Shown: positions 1-18,276 of the stretch, in pieces
How positions within the stretch are numbered: position 1 is the stretch's first letter
Layout: each line of letters opens with the position of its first letter
Source of the DNA: Aquabacterium humicola
GTDB taxonomy: Bacteria > Pseudomonadota > Gammaproteobacteria > Burkholderiales > Burkholderiaceae_C
Direction of reading: 5' to 3'
Assembly: GCF_030167915.1 (NCBI RefSeq)
Contig: NZ_JARGNB010000001.1
Location: forward strand, 1,984,001-2,048,000
Length of the DNA stretch: 64,000 nucleotides
Position numbers and translations under genes: made by a program
Notes under the pieces: model-generated
The model's database searches: none
Told to the model about the DNA's origin: nothing
The model's input: the letters and a program-made list of their open reading frames with translations, nothing else

Positions 1-246
1 CACGAGCACCACGCTGTGCTCCTGCAGGTTGTGGCCTTCGCCGCCGATGTACGAGATCACCTCGAAACCGTTGGTCAGGCGCACCTTGGCGACCTTGCGC
101 AGCGCCGAGTTCGGCTTCTTGGGCGTCGTGGTGTAGACGCGGGTGCAGACGCCGCGGCGCTGCGGACAGTCCTGCATCGCCGGCGACTTGCTCTTGGTGG
201 CCTCGACCTGACGGCCGTGGCGCACGAGCTGGTTGATGGTTGGCAT
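1..246 (-). CDS. rpsL: 30S ribosomal protein S12 (partial, 3' end outside window)
   Basis: N-terminal 82 codons of S12, the decoding-centre protein of the small subunit. The protein begins [12 protein letters not shown] and contains the hallmark [12 protein letters not shown] segment around residues 38-49; the lysine matching streptomycin-resistance position 43 is the wild-type Lys. The gene runs off the left edge, so the second resistance region (around residue 88) is not visible. The ATG is at the right end of the feature, preceded by about 195 nt of leader and a consensus-like promoter. In this group rpsL leads the str operon (rpsL-rpsG-fusA-tuf), which would continue leftwards outside the window; that continuation is inferred. 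Confidence 0.97.
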   Translation of the reverse strand, partial: MPTINQLVRHGRQVEATKSKSPAMQDCPQRRGVCTRVYTTTPKKPNSALRKVAKVRLTNGFEVISYIGGEGHNLQEHSVVLV

Positions 247-440
247 AGTGGTAACTTGTTCCCGTTTGAAGTCACTCGCTTGTCGGCGCCTGCCGCCCGA
301 CGCACTTGGTGTGCGTCGACCCGCCCGGCGCGCTGGAAGCGCAAATGGCGCCGATCCCCAGGATTCCCGAGGGTTCGACGCCGATGTCCGGTCAGGGCCG
401 CCCTTCGATGAAGGCAGCGGAAATTGCCGAAAAGCCCGCG

Positions 441-470
441 ATTATATTCGTGGGTTCTTTTCGCCCGCAA
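441..470 (-). promoter_or_regulatory. Sigma70-type promoter for rpsL (str operon)
   Basis: On the minus strand a perfect TATAAT (441-446) lies 18 bp from TTGCGG (465-470). The bases after the -10 are GC-rich (CGCGGGC), a discriminator type associated with stringent control of ribosomal genes. It points at rpsL with a leader of about 190 nt and lies just upstream of the divergent PIN gene. Assignment is by sequence match only. Confidence 0.7.
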
Positions 471-489
471 GCCGCCGTTGGGAAGGCCC

Positions 490-930
490 GTGGAGAGCGT
501 CGTCGAATCCGTCATCGATACCAATGTGCTGCTGGACTGGCTGGTCTTCCGGGACCCGCGGGTGGCGCCGCTGGTCGCCGCGATCGAGGCGGGCCGGCTG
601 CAGTGGATCGCCAGCGCGGCGATGCTCGACGAGCTGAAGCACGTGCAGCGCAAGCCGCAGTTGCAGGGGCGCCTGCCGGCGCCGGACACGCTGACCGAGG
701 CTGCCGCCCGGTGGTGCCGGGTGGTCCCTCCGGTCGCACCGGGTCGTCCCACGCTCATCTGCACCGACGCGGACGACCAGAAGTTCATCGACCTGGCGCT
801 CGCCCGTCCGACACCTTGGTTGTTCAGCCGCGACCGGGCGCTGCTGGCCCTGGCGCGCAGGGCGCGGCCGCACGGGATCGTCGTGTGCCCGCCGGAAGCC
901 TGGCGCGAGTTGGCCGCTGCTAGAAGTTGA
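490..930 (+). CDS. PIN-domain protein, putative toxin-antitoxin nuclease
   Basis: 146 residues from a GTG start at 490, chosen because GGGAAGG lies just upstream and because the PIN fold starts at once with VIDTNVLLDWL; an ATG at 424 would add 22 unconserved residues. PIN domains are Mg-dependent RNases. The acidic residues expected for metal binding are visible: Asp in IDTN near residue 10, Glu in the LDELKH helix, and Asp residues in the TDADDQKFIDLA stretch. No antitoxin gene is adjacent: upstream is the rpsL promoter. Its last 11 bases overlap the 3' end of the convergent outer-membrane gene. It may be a solitary PIN protein of the 'putative toxin-antitoxin system toxin component' type rather than a working TA pair. 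Confidence 0.85.
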   Translation: MESVVESVIDTNVLLDWLVFRDPRVAPLVAAIEAGRLQWIASAAMLDELKHVQRKPQLQGRLPAPDTLTEAAARWCRVVPPVAPGRPTLICTDADDQKFIDLALARPTPWLFSRDRALLALARRARPHGIVVCPPEAWRELAAARS

Positions 931-1474
931 CGCGCACGCCGGCAGACAGGAGGTCGACATCCCCCTTGTCGCCGAAGACGTCGAAGCGGTAGCGCTCCCA
1001 CTCGATGCGCGCCGCCCACTGCGGGTTGAACGCGTACTCGGCGCCGAGGCCCGCCTTCCAGCGGGTGCCGTGGTCGGCGTCGCTGCCGGCGACGGGCGCG
1101 TCGAGCCTGGCACGACCGGTGAAGACGCCCGCGCGCGCCAGCACGGAGAAGTTCGCTCCCAGCGGCACGGTGCCGACCGCATCGAGGTACAGCCCGTGAC
1201 CACGCAGGGTCACCGTGCCCGGAATGACGCCGCCGGTGTATCGCGCGCGACCCAGGCGCGCGTAGCCCAGTTCAGCCGCGAAGTTCGGGCCGAAACGCCA
1301 GCCGCCGAAGACCTTGCCCGCCGTGTCGCGCCGGTCGACGCCAAAGTTCGGCAACTGCTCGGTCTTCCAGTCGGACTGGCCGAGGGACGCGCCGCCGTAG
1401 AGGCCTTCGGCCTGGGCGACCGACGCGGCGGCCAGCAGCAACGCGACCCGGGCGGGCCGGAGGATCTGGTTCAT
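920..1474 (-). CDS. Outer-membrane beta-barrel protein (OmpA/OmpW-like small barrel)
   Basis: 184 residues: a signal peptide (hydrophobic ALLLAAASVAQA, cleavage near residue 22) followed by alternating amphipathic strands rich in Gly/Tyr/Trp and a C-terminal phenylalanine (GVRVNF), the usual recognition signal for the BAM complex. Strand starts such as GLYGGASLGQSDWK and WKAGLGAEYAFNPQWAARIEWERY are typical of the eight-stranded OmpA-like barrel family. No periplasmic peptidoglycan-binding domain follows. It is transcribed in the same direction as rpoBC but after the rpoC terminator, so it probably has its own promoter in 1475-1587. Function unknown; a porin or adhesin-like role cannot be told from sequence. 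Confidence 0.85.
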   Translation of the reverse strand: MNQILRPARVALLLAAASVAQAEGLYGGASLGQSDWKTEQLPNFGVDRRDTAGKVFGGWRFGPNFAAELGYARLGRARYTGGVIPGTVTLRGHGLYLDAVGTVPLGANFSVLARAGVFTGRARLDAPVAGSDADHGTRWKAGLGAEYAFNPQWAARIEWERYRFDVFGDKGDVDLLSAGVRVNF

Positions 1475-1587
1475 GGAGGACCTCGCTGAAGCAATCGTGG
1501 TTCGGTCGATGCTAGCCAGGGCCGTTCCATTCAGACGTTAGGGGACGTTATGGAGGTTGCAGCGCCGCCGGCCTTGCGGTCACCCAG

Positions 1588-1614
1588 AAAAAAGGGCGGC
1601 CGAAGCCGCCCTTT
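1588..1614 (-). terminator. Rho-independent terminator after rpoC
   Basis: A perfect 10-bp stem (1591-1600 with 1605-1614, TTCG-type tetraloop) is followed on the minus strand by a run of T residues (plus-strand A run at 1588-1593). It lies 24 bp past the rpoC stop codon and would end the rplKAJL-rpoBC transcript. Confidence 0.92.
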
Positions 1615-1637
1615 CGGGATTGCCGGTGAGGTCCGGA

Positions 1638-5873
<4,236 letters not shown>

Positions 5874-5895
5874 GTATCTCTCCTGTTCCTGGTGA

Positions 5896-10017
<4,122 letters not shown>

Positions 10018-10269
10018 GAAAACTCCGTGTCGATCGATGCCCCCGGCCGGTGGGTGCACGTCTCGCGTCGGCGACTGGCACTCGAAGCCTTGCGCCTCGA
10101 AGCTTGGTGGCTGGCCACTACCAGCCGCTGGCGGACAACCCCGGCGTTGCACCGGAGCCCGACCAAACCGGTTCTCTGCAGTCGGTTCAGAGAACACTTG
10201 GAAAAGCCCTCGAGGATACCCTCATTGACTTTTTCAAGTGCCCTCCAGGGCTTAGCCCTGAAGCGCAAA

Positions 10270-10300
10270 AGGCTGGCAGCCGAAATCCGGCCGCCAGCCC
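10270..10300 (-). terminator. Attenuator hairpin between rplL and rpoB
   Basis: On the minus strand a stem GGCTGGC-GCCG / CGGC-GCCAGCC with one mismatched pair (10271-10277 against 10293-10299 plus inner pairs) is followed by TTTTGCGC. It lies shortly after the rplL stop. The same position holds a partial terminator in many proteobacteria, where only part of the transcripts read on into rpoB. The short T run suggests incomplete termination. Confidence 0.65.
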
Positions 10301-10316
10301 CACGCAGGACGAGCGA

Positions 10317-10694
10317 TTACTTGAGCTCGGCCTTGGCGCCGGCTTCCACCAGCTTCTTGACCGCGGCTTCGGCGTCGGCCTTGGGGATCGCTTCCTTGAC
10401 GGGCTTCGGCGCGCCGTCCACCAGGTCCTTCGCTTCCTTCAGGCCGAGGCCCGTCAGTTCGCGCACGGCCTTGATGACGGAGACCTTGTTGGCGCCGGCT
10501 TCGAGCAGCATCACGTTGAACTCGGTCTTCTCTTCCGCGGCGGGAGCCGCGGCGCCACCGCCACCGGCGGCCGGGGCGGCCATCGCGGCGGCGGACACGC
10601 CGAACTTCTCTTCAATGGCCTTCACCAGGTCATTGAGTTCCATCACGGACATGCTGTCCATCGCAGCCAGGAAGGCGTCTTTGTCGAATGCCAT
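10317..10694 (-). CDS. rplL: 50S ribosomal protein L7/L12
   Basis: 125 residues. The N-terminal dimerisation helices ([20 protein letters not shown]) are followed by an Ala/Gly/Pro hinge around residues 38-52 and the C-terminal factor-binding domain with [20 protein letters not shown]. It forms the flexible stalk that recruits translation GTPases. GAGG precedes the ATG. It lies 49 bp after rplJ, the protein that anchors it to the ribosome, and before the rpoB attenuator. Confidence 0.99.
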   Translation of the reverse strand: MAFDKDAFLAAMDSMSVMELNDLVKAIEEKFGVSAAAMAAPAAGGGGAAAPAAEEKTEFNVMLLEAGANKVSVIKAVRELTGLGLKEAKDLVDGAPKPVKEAIPKADAEAAVKKLVEAGAKAELK

Positions 10695-10743
10695 TTGAGA
10701 TTCCTCGATTCAGTTGATTCGGTTGATTGGTTGCGGCGCGGCC

Positions 10744-11274
10744 TCAGGCGGCAGCAGCGGCCTCGGCCGGGGCTGCGGCTTCTGCGCCGCCGCCCTTCTG
10801 CTCGGCCACGGCAGCCAGCACGCTGGCCAGTCGCTGGATCGGCGACTTCAGCAGGCCGGCGACCTGGGCGATCAGCACTTCGCGGCTCGGGATGGCTGCC
10901 AGGGCCTTGACCCCATTGGCATCCAGCGCACGGCCGGCGTAGGCGCCGCCCTTGACGACCAGCTTGTCGTTGCCCTTGGCGAAGTCAGCGATGACTTTCG
11001 CGGCAGCGACCGCGTCTTCGGAAAAGCCGTAGATCAGCGGGCCGGCCATGCTCTCCGCGGCCACCTCGAACGGCGTACCCGCGACAGCGCGACGAGCGAG
11101 CGTGTTCTTCAGCACGTGAAGATAGACGCCCTTGTCGCGCGCATCGCGGCGCAGCTTGTTCAGGTGTTCGACGGTGAGGCCACGGTACTCGGCCAGCGCG
11201 AGCGTCTGCGAACGGGCCACCTGCGCGGCGACGTCCGAGATCACGGCTGCTTTCTCGTTGCGATTGAGACTCAA
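10744..11274 (-). CDS. rplJ: 50S ribosomal protein L10 (TTG start)
   Basis: 176 residues beginning [15 protein letters not shown] after the initiator. The start is a TTG (11274-11272): it carries a well-placed GAGGAG six bases upstream and gives the family's usual N terminus, whereas the longer ORF to 11382 would add 36 residues read from the leader. L10 binds 23S rRNA and carries the L7/L12 dimers. The C terminus is Ala-rich (helix that binds L12). The rare start codon and the long structured leader fit with the known translational autoregulation of rplJL by the L10-L12 complex. Confidence 0.96.
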   Translation of the reverse strand: MSLNRNEKAAVISDVAAQVARSQTLALAEYRGLTVEHLNKLRRDARDKGVYLHVLKNTLARRAVAGTPFEVAAESMAGPLIYGFSEDAVAAAKVIADFAKGNDKLVVKGGAYAGRALDANGVKALAAIPSREVLIAQVAGLLKSPIQRLASVLAAVAEQKGGGAEAAAPAEAAAAA

Positions 11275-11589
11275 GGTCTGCTCCTCACAAATACGCGCCG
11301 GAAGCCCCGTCTCCAGGGCACCCGGCGCACCCGGGTTGCAGCGACCAAACCTTCCAGTCCACCGAATCACCGGCCGCGACACGAGGTCGAGGCCGCCGAA
11401 TCACTGTCCTTCAGGTGGGACCGCCATCTGCGCTGGCCGAGGTCAGATGACCTCGATTAAGGCGCCCGCCCGTCGGAACGGGCTGGCGTCGCCAGCGGTC
11501 TTGGATGACCCGCCGCCGACCAAGGCCGGCGACGGCCACCAATCTGTACGGTCGCGCGCAAGACCGGGCGCACGACCGTGTTGTTCACA
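11275..11589 (-). promoter_or_regulatory. rplJ leader region (L10 leader RNA candidate)
   Basis: 315 bp between rplA and rplJ without a gene. It holds a perfect 7-bp palindrome with a 2-nt loop (GAGGTCA/TGACCTC, 11439-11454), followed on the minus strand by a GCGCAGATGGCGGTCC stretch that resembles the L10-binding part of other proteobacterial leaders. L10 leaders fold into a kink-turn-containing structure that blocks rplJ translation when L10-L12 is in excess. The identification rests on position and local resemblance; a covariance search was not possible. Confidence 0.5.
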
Positions 11590-12285
11590 TCAGGCCGACA
11601 GCGACGCCATGTCGACGCGCACGCCGACGCCCATGGTCGAGGACACGGCCAGCTTGCGCAGGTAGATGCCCTTGCTCGAAGCCGGCTTGGCCTTCGTCAG
11701 CGCTTCCAGCAGCGCCGCCAGGTTGCCCTTGAGCTTGTCGTCGTCGAACGAACGCCGGCCGATCGTGCCGTGGATGATGCCGGCCTTGTCGACGCGGAAC
11801 TGCACCTGGCCCGCCTTCGCGTTCTTCACCGCGGTCGCGACGTCCGGCGTCACGGTGCCGACCTTCGGGTTCGGCATCAGGCCGCGCGGGCCGAGGATCT
11901 GGCCCAGCGTACCGACGATGCGCATCGTGTCCGGCGACGCGATCACGACGTCGAAGTTGATGTTGCCGGCCTTGATCTCGGCGGCCAGGTCGTCCATGCC
12001 GACGAGGTCGGCGCCGGCAGCCTTGGCTTCCTCGGCCTTCGCGCCCTGGGCGAACACCGCGACGCGCTTGGTCTTGCCGGTGCCGTTGGGCATCACGACC
12101 GCGCCGCGAACGACCTGGTCGGACTTCTTGGCGTCGATGCCGAGTTGCACCGAGACGTCGATCGATTCGTCGAACTTCGCGGTGGCGTGGGTCTTCACCA
12201 GCGCCAGCGCGTCATTGATGCCGTACAGCTTGATCGAGTCGATCTTGCCGACTTGCGCCTTCTGCTTCTTCGTGAGCTTGGCCAT
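11590..12285 (-). CDS. rplA: 50S ribosomal protein L1
   Basis: 231 residues from [11 protein letters not shown]; the ATG at 12285 comes one base after the rplK stop, so the two are translationally coupled. L1 forms the stalk that helps remove deacylated tRNA from the E site and represses its own operon by binding the rplK leader. The signature [18 protein letters not shown] and the C-terminal [20 protein letters not shown] are present. The upstream in-frame extension to 12351 overlaps rplK and is not used. Confidence 0.98.
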   Translation of the reverse strand: MAKLTKKQKAQVGKIDSIKLYGINDALALVKTHATAKFDESIDVSVQLGIDAKKSDQVVRGAVVMPNGTGKTKRVAVFAQGAKAEEAKAAGADLVGMDDLAAEIKAGNINFDVVIASPDTMRIVGTLGQILGPRGLMPNPKVGTVTPDVATAVKNAKAGQVQFRVDKAGIIHGTIGRRSFDDDKLKGNLAALLEALTKAKPASSKGIYLRKLAVSSTMGVGVRVDMASLSA

Positions 12286-12286
12286 G

Positions 12287-12718
12287 TCAGACACCCTCCA
12301 CCACGAGGCCCATCGAGCGGGCCGAACCGGCGATCGTCTTGACCGCGGCATCCATGTCGGACGCGGTCAGATCCTTGATCTTGACCTTGGCGATTTCCTC
12401 GAGCTGCGCCCGCGTGACCTTGCCCACCTTTTCGAGGTGCGCGCGACCCGAGCCCTTCTCGATCTTGGCGGCCTTCTTCAGCAGCACGGTCGCCGGCGGC
12501 GACTTCAGCACGAAGGTGAAGGACTTGTCGGCGTACGCGGTGATGACCACCGGCAGCTTCAGGCCCGGCTCGTAGCTCTGCGTCTGGGCGTTGAACGCCT
12601 TGCAGAACTCCATGATGTTCAGGCCGCGCTGACCCAGCGCAGGACCCACCGGCGGCGAGGGGTTGGCCTTGCCCGCCGGAATTTGCAGCTTGATGAAGCC
12701 GACGATTTTCTTTGCCAT
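12287..12718 (-). CDS. rplK: 50S ribosomal protein L11
   Basis: 143 residues, full length. N-terminal proline-rich segment [20 protein letters not shown] (the thiostrepton-sensitive region) and C-terminal rRNA-binding domain with [14 protein letters not shown]11 sits at the GTPase-associated centre and is needed for RelA sensing of uncharged tRNA. First gene of the rplK-rplA pair; the 126-bp gap to nusG is where the L1 autoregulatory target would lie. Confidence 0.98.
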   Translation of the reverse strand: MAKKIVGFIKLQIPAGKANPSPPVGPALGQRGLNIMEFCKAFNAQTQSYEPGLKLPVVITAYADKSFTFVLKSPPATVLLKKAAKIEKGSGRAHLEKVGKVTRAQLEEIAKVKIKDLTASDMDAAVKTIAGSARSMGLVVEGV

Positions 12719-12844
12719 GAAAGGCTCCTCGAGTTCAAGCGCCCCGCCGGATTCACACCCGGGCCGGAGCTCCTCGTCCGTTTGCGACCCTGTTCGATAT
12801 CAGCAGGCAAGCGCCGGGTCGCGCCGCGCCTGCTGCCGTGAAAT

Positions 12845-13435
12845 TCAGACCTTCTCGACCTGCGCGAAGTCCAGCTCGACCGGCGTGGCACGACCGAAGA
12901 TCGTGACCGACACGCGGACCTTGGACTTCTCGTAGTTGACTTCCTCGACCGCGCCGTTGAAGTCGGTGAACGGGCCTTCCTTGACCCGCACCAGCTCGCC
13001 GACCTGCCACTCGACCTTGGGCCGCGGCTTTTCCAGACCTTCCTGCATCTGGTTGACGATCTTCATGACCTCGGCTTCCGAGATCGGCGCCGGACGGTTC
13101 TTCGCGCCGCCGACGAAACCGGTGACCTTGCTGGTGTGCTTGACCAGGTGCCAGGACTCGTCGTCCATCAGCATCTCGACCAGCACGTAGCCGGGAAAGA
13201 AGCGGCGCTCGGTGACCGACTTCTTGCCGTTCTTCAGCTCGATGACTTCTTCGGTCGGCACCAGGATGCGGCCGAACTTGCCCTGCATGCCGGCGCGGTC
13301 GATGCGCTCGCGCAGGTTGCGCTCGACGGCCTTCTCCATGCCCGAATACGCGTGCACGACGTACCAGCGCATCGGGTTCGACGGCGCGGCACCGGTGTCA
13401 GCGTCGGGGGTGGCGGGTTGTTGCTGTTCGCTCAT
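12845..13435 (-). CDS. nusG: Transcription termination/antitermination factor NusG
   Basis: 196 residues. After a 22-residue low-complexity N-terminal tail (Gln/Pro/Ala/Asp-rich) comes the NGN domain starting [20 protein letters not shown], which binds the RNA polymerase clamp, and a C-terminal KOW domain ([18 protein letters not shown]) that contacts Rho or S10. The tail is longer than in E. coli but of a kind common in this order. Twelve bases separate it from secE, as in most proteobacteria. Confidence 0.98.
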   Translation of the reverse strand: MSEQQQPATPDADTGAAPSNPMRWYVVHAYSGMEKAVERNLRERIDRAGMQGKFGRILVPTEEVIELKNGKKSVTERRFFPGYVLVEMLMDDESWHLVKHTSKVTGFVGGAKNRPAPISEAEVMKIVNQMQEGLEKPRPKVEWQVGELVRVKEGPFTDFNGAVEEVNYEKSKVRVSVTIFGRATPVELDFAQVEKV

Positions 13436-13447
13436 GTTGCAGACCTC

Positions 13448-13834
13448 TTAGCGCCGCCAGCCCAGGATCAGGTCGAAGATCAACCATTCCAGCGTCTTGT
13501 CCGTCAGGAACAGGAACAGCGCCATCACGACGACGAAGGCGAACACGTAGCCCGTCATCTGTATCGATTCCTTGCGCGTCGGCCACACGACCTTCTTGAC
13601 TTCGCGCACCGAGTCGCGGCCGAAGGCGATCAACTGCTTGCCGGACTCGGAGGTGAAGAAGGTGACCACGGCCAGCGCCAGCACCGCCAGCAGCGCGAGC
13701 ACGCGCAGCCACAGATCCTGCTTGCCCAGCAGATAGAACGCCGCGACGCCGGCGATCACCAGCACGCCGGCGGCGGCGAGCTTGGCCTTGTCCGCGCCGG
13801 AGGAGACGGTTTCGACTTGCGTGTTGGTGGCCAT
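13448..13834 (-). CDS. secE: Protein translocase subunit SecE
   Basis: 128 residues from MATNTQVETV (ATG at 13834); the longer ORF to 13888 reads back towards the tRNA gene and is not needed. Three membrane segments (about residues 18-34, 38-58 and 90-118) as in the E. coli form, with the conserved amphipathic motif REVKKVVWPTRKE before the last one. SecE clamps SecY in the inner-membrane translocon. It lies between tRNA-Trp and nusG. Confidence 0.97.
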   Translation of the reverse strand: MATNTQVETVSSGADKAKLAAAGVLVIAGVAAFYLLGKQDLWLRVLALLAVLALAVVTFFTSESGKQLIAFGRDSVREVKKVVWPTRKESIQMTGYVFAFVVVMALFLFLTDKTLEWLIFDLILGWRR

Positions 13835-13964
13835 GTTCGGGTGCGATGCGCTCTTTCGGGAGCGCCCATCAAGAGCCAAGGCCCGCAAAGGCTGTTGAGA
13901 GCCTGCGGGCCGTGCCGTTCAGGATCGAAAGAGGACTGTCGTGACCGCTTTCAGAACCGTTCGG

Positions 13965-14040
13965 TGGCAGGGGCAGAGGGAATCGAACCCCCAACCTTCG
14001 GTTTTGGAGACCGACGCTCTGCCAATTGAGCTATACCCCT
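13965..14040 (-). tRNA. tRNA-Trp (CCA)
   Basis: 76 nt cloverleaf on the minus strand starting AGGGGTATAGC. The anticodon loop CTCCAAA carries CCA; the T arm GGGGGTTCGATTCCCTC is complete and the 3' CCA is encoded. It sits between tuf and secE, the same place as in many beta- and gammaproteobacteria. Confidence 0.97.
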
Positions 14041-14055
14041 GCGGTTCGTGCTTCG

Positions 14056-15246
<1,191 letters not shown>

Positions 15247-15281
15247 GTTGTGCGCTCCAGGAAAAACTTGCTATGAGAGGG

Positions 15282-15356
<75 letters not shown>

Positions 15357-15411
15357 ATCGACACAGGTCTGGGCTCTTCTGAAACGAACCCAGACCCGTA
15401 TCGACGGATGC

Positions 15412-15485
15412 TGGAGCGGGAGACGGGAATCGAACCCGCGTCATTAGCTTGGAAGGCTAAGGTTCTACCATTGAACTACTCCCGC
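15412..15485 (-). tRNA. tRNA-Gly (TCC)
   Basis: 74 nt on the minus strand, 5' GCGGGAGTAGTTC. The anticodon stem TTAGC/GCTAA encloses CTTCCAA with anticodon TCC. CCA is encoded. It lies between tRNA-Tyr and tRNA-Thr, matching the E. coli tyrU-glyT-thrT-tufB order. Confidence 0.97.
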
Positions 15486-15544
15486 CTTGCCAGGCCGGCT
15501 GCGAGGCCCGCCGGCCGCGCAACAAACCTTCCGAAACTTTTCGC

Positions 15545-15630
15545 TGGTGGAGGAGGCTGGATTCGAACCAGCGTAGGCGTAAGCCAACAGATTTACAGTC
15601 TGCCCCCTTTAGCCACTCGGGCACCCCTCC
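15545..15630 (-). tRNA. tRNA-Tyr (GTA)
   Basis: 86 nt class II tRNA on the minus strand with a long variable arm (TTGGCTTACGCCTAC region). The anticodon stem CAGAC/GTCTG-type arm encloses TGTAAAT with anticodon GTA; the 3' CCA is encoded. First gene of the tRNA-tuf transcript. Confidence 0.97.
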
Positions 15631-15644
15631 GCAGCGAGCCCGCG

Positions 15645-15672
15645 ACTATAGCAGATCCGGCCGCGCCGGCAA
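15645..15672 (-). promoter_or_regulatory. Promoter of the tRNA-Tyr-Gly-Thr-tuf operon
   Basis: Minus strand TTGCCG (15667-15672), 16-bp spacer, TATAGT (15645-15650), then a GC-rich discriminator CGCGGGC. The predicted start is a few bases before the tRNA-Tyr 5' end. The strong -10 and GC discriminator are typical of growth-rate-controlled stable RNA promoters. Confidence 0.75.
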
Positions 15673-15711
15673 CGGTGGCCCTGGTGCCGCGCGCGTCGTA
15701 CCTGCAGGCGC

Positions 15712-16437
15712 TCAGCGCGACCAGTCGATCGGCACGCCGCCCGGCTGCCCCGCGAGGAATTCGCCGGTGGCGCCGAAATGGCCGCAGCCCAGGAAGGGCA
15801 CCGGCGGCCGTCGCGCCGACAGCGGCGACGGATGGTTCGCCATCAGGACCTTGTGCCGACCGCCGCCGACCGCGTCGATCAGGGGCGCTTTCGCCTGCGC
15901 ATGGGCGCCCCACAGCAGGAAGATCTTGCCCGCCGGGTCGGCCGCGGTCGAGCGGATCAGTGCATCGGTCAGCGCTTCCCAACCGCGCTTCGCATGCGAG
16001 GCCGGCCGGCCGTCCTCGACCGTCAGCACCGTGTTCAGCAGCAGCACGCCCTGCTCGGCCCAGCCGCCGAGGTGGCCGCCGGCCGCGCGCTGGATGCCCA
16101 GGTCGCGCGCCAGTTCGGCGAGCATGTTGCGCAGGCTGGGCGGGACCGTGACGCCGGCCGGGACCGAAAACGCCAGCCCTTCGGCCTGACCGGGTCCGTG
16201 GTACGGATCCTGGCCGAGGATCACCGCCCGCACCGCCGCCCGCGGCGTGCGCTCCAGCGCGGCGAGCACCCGTGCCGGGTAGATGACGGCGCCGGCGGCG
16301 CGCCGCGCTTCGACGAAGCGGATCAGCGCCTCCCCGGCAGCGCTCGACCGCCACGCGTCGACCACCGGCTTCCAGTCCGACGGCACCCGGTCGAGCACCG
16401 CGGGCAACGGCTCGGCCAGCCGGTTGTCGACGATCAT
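15712..16437 (-). CDS. ung: Uracil-DNA glycosylase (family 1)
   Basis: 241 residues from the ATG at 16437. It removes uracil from DNA in base-excision repair. The catalytic water-activating motif GQDPYHG and the minor-groove loop HPSPLS are both present, together with [10 protein letters not shown], so it is a complete family 1 enzyme. The longer in-frame ORF to 16956 runs through trpC and is not used. Its ATG overlaps the trpC stop codon (ATGA), so it is translationally coupled to the tryptophan genes although its role is unrelated. Confidence 0.96.
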   Translation of the reverse strand: MIVDNRLAEPLPAVLDRVPSDWKPVVDAWRSSAAGEALIRFVEARRAAGAVIYPARVLAALERTPRAAVRAVILGQDPYHGPGQAEGLAFSVPAGVTVPPSLRNMLAELARDLGIQRAAGGHLGGWAEQGVLLLNTVLTVEDGRPASHAKRGWEALTDALIRSTAADPAGKIFLLWGAHAQAKAPLIDAVGGGRHKVLMANHPSPLSARRPPVPFLGCGHFGATGEFLAGQPGGVPIDWSR

Positions 16438-17222
16438 CCGAACAGCGCCGCCAGCGCCGCGCCGGGGTCGGCGGCGCGCATGAACGCCTCGCCGACCAGG
16501 AAGGCATGCACGTCGGCGGCCCGCATGCGCTGGACGTCCGCCGGCGCCAGGATCCCCGATTCGGTGACCAGCAACCGGTCCGCCGGCACCCGCGCCTTCA
16601 GTGCCAGCGTCGTGTCCAGCGACACCTCGAACGTGCGCAGGTTGCGGTTGTTGATGCCGACCAGCGGCGTCTTCAGACGCAGCGCCCGCTCGAGCTCGTC
16701 GCCGTCGTGCACCTCGACCAGCACGTCCATGCCGAGCCGCTGCGCGCAGTCCTCGAGCTCGGCCAGACGCGCATCGTCGAGGCAGGCGACGATCAGCAGG
16801 ATGCAGTCGGCGCCCATCACCCGCGCCTCGTAGACCTGGTAGGGGTCGACGATGAAATCCTTGCGGATCACCGGCAGCACGCAGGCGGCACGGGCTTCGC
16901 CCAGGTGCGCGGGGCTGCCCTGGAAGAAGGCACGGTCGGTGAGCACGCTGATGCACGCGGCGCCGTGGCGCGCGTAACTCGCGGCGATCTCGGCCGGCAC
17001 GAAGTGCTCGCGGATCACGCCCTTGCTCGGGCTGGCCTTCTTGACCTCGGCGATCACCGCCGGCAGCCCGGCGGCACGCTTGGCGCGCAGCGCGTTGGCG
17101 AAGCCGCGCGTGTCGCGATGGCTCTCGGCCTCGGCGCGCAGCGACGCGAGGTCGCGCTGCGCGCGGGCCGCGGCGATTTCCTCGTGCTTGACGGTGACGA
17201 TGCGCTGCAGGATGTCGGACAT
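16434..17222 (-). CDS. trpC: Indole-3-glycerol-phosphate synthase
   Basis: 262 residues from [15 protein letters not shown]. It closes the indole ring in tryptophan synthesis. The TIM-barrel signature [11 protein letters not shown] near residue 55, the [11 protein letters not shown] strand, the [12 protein letters not shown] strand and the ESGI phosphate-binding segment are present. It is monofunctional: no TrpF domain is fused. It lies 11 bp after trpD and overlaps ung by four bases. Confidence 0.97.
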   Translation of the reverse strand: MSDILQRIVTVKHEEIAAARAQRDLASLRAEAESHRDTRGFANALRAKRAAGLPAVIAEVKKASPSKGVIREHFVPAEIAASYARHGAACISVLTDRAFFQGSPAHLGEARAACVLPVIRKDFIVDPYQVYEARVMGADCILLIVACLDDARLAELEDCAQRLGMDVLVEVHDGDELERALRLKTPLVGINNRNLRTFEVSLDTTLALKARVPADRLLVTESGILAPADVQRMRAADVHAFLVGEAFMRAADPGAALAALFG

Positions 17223-17233
17223 CGCACCCGTCC

Positions 17234-18271
17234 TCAGGCCGCCGGCTTGAGCCGGTTCGTCACCGCGACGAACTGGCTCAGCTTGGCCGCGGCGGCGCCG
17301 GAGGCCACCGCCTCGCGCGCGCGCTTGACGCCCTCGACCACCGTGCCCGCCACGCCGGCGGCGTACAGCGCGGTGCCGGCGTTGAGCAGCACGATGTCGC
17401 GCACCGGCCCGTCCTCGTTGGCCAGCGCCCGCTGGATGCACTGCACCGACTCGTCCTTGTTCGCCACGCGCAGCACGCGCGAGTCGTAGACCGGCAGCCC
17501 GAAGTCGCTCGGATGCACGACGTACTCGCGCACCTCGCCGTTCTTCAGCTCGCCGACCAGCGTCTCTCCGGACAGCGACACCTCGTCCATGCCGTTCATG
17601 CCATAGACGACCAGCACGTGTTCCGAGCCCAGGCGCTGCAGCACCCGCACCTGGATGCCGACCAGGTCCGGGTGGAACACGCCCATCAGCTGGTTGGGCG
17701 CGCTGGCCGGGTTGGTCAGCGGGCCCAGGATGTTGAAGATCGTGCGCACGCCGAGTTCCTTGCGCACCGGCGCGGCATGCTTCATCGAGGCATGGTGGTT
17801 CGGCGCGAACATGAAGCCGATGCCGGTCTCGGCGAGGCAGGTGGCGACCAGCTCGGGCGACAGGTTGATGTTGGCGCCCAGCGCCTCCAGCACGTCGGCC
17901 GAGCCCGAGGTCGACGACACGCTGCGGCCACCATGCTTCGCAACGCGCGCCCCGGCCGCGGCGGCGACGAAGGTCGACGCGGTGGAGATATTGAAGGTGT
18001 GCGAGCTGTCGCCGCCGGTGCCGACGATGTCGACCAGGTGCGTGCGGTCGGCCACGACCACCGGCGTCGCGAACTCGCGCATCACCTGCGCCGCCGCGGC
18101 GATCTCGCCGATGGTCTCCTTCTTGACCCGCAGGCCGATCGACAGCGCGGCGATCATCACCGGCGACATCTCGCCGCTCATGATCCGGCGCATCAGCGCC
18201 AGCATCTCGTCGTGGAAGATCTCGCGGTGCTCGATGACGCGGGTCAGCGCTTCGGTGTTGGTGATCGCCAT
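17234..18271 (-). CDS. trpD: Anthranilate phosphoribosyltransferase
   Basis: 345 residues from [18 protein letters not shown]. It joins anthranilate to PRPP. The PRPP-binding [14 protein letters not shown], the [21 protein letters not shown] segment and GPLTNPA are all intact. Monofunctional, without a fused glutaminase. It follows ltaE by five bases and precedes trpC by 11. Confidence 0.97.
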   Translation of the reverse strand: MAITNTEALTRVIEHREIFHDEMLALMRRIMSGEMSPVMIAALSIGLRVKKETIGEIAAAAQVMREFATPVVVADRTHLVDIVGTGGDSSHTFNISTASTFVAAAAGARVAKHGGRSVSSTSGSADVLEALGANINLSPELVATCLAETGIGFMFAPNHHASMKHAAPVRKELGVRTIFNILGPLTNPASAPNQLMGVFHPDLVGIQVRVLQRLGSEHVLVVYGMNGMDEVSLSGETLVGELKNGEVREYVVHPSDFGLPVYDSRVLRVANKDESVQCIQRALANEDGPVRDIVLLNAGTALYAAGVAGTVVEGVKRAREAVASGAAAAKLSQFVAVTNRLKPAA

Positions 18272-18276
18272 GGTGA

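Noticed and set aside
13136-14029. Plus-strand ORF ending EGIEPPTFGFGDRR
   Set aside because: Shadow of nusG and secE that ends in the antisense of tRNA-Trp.
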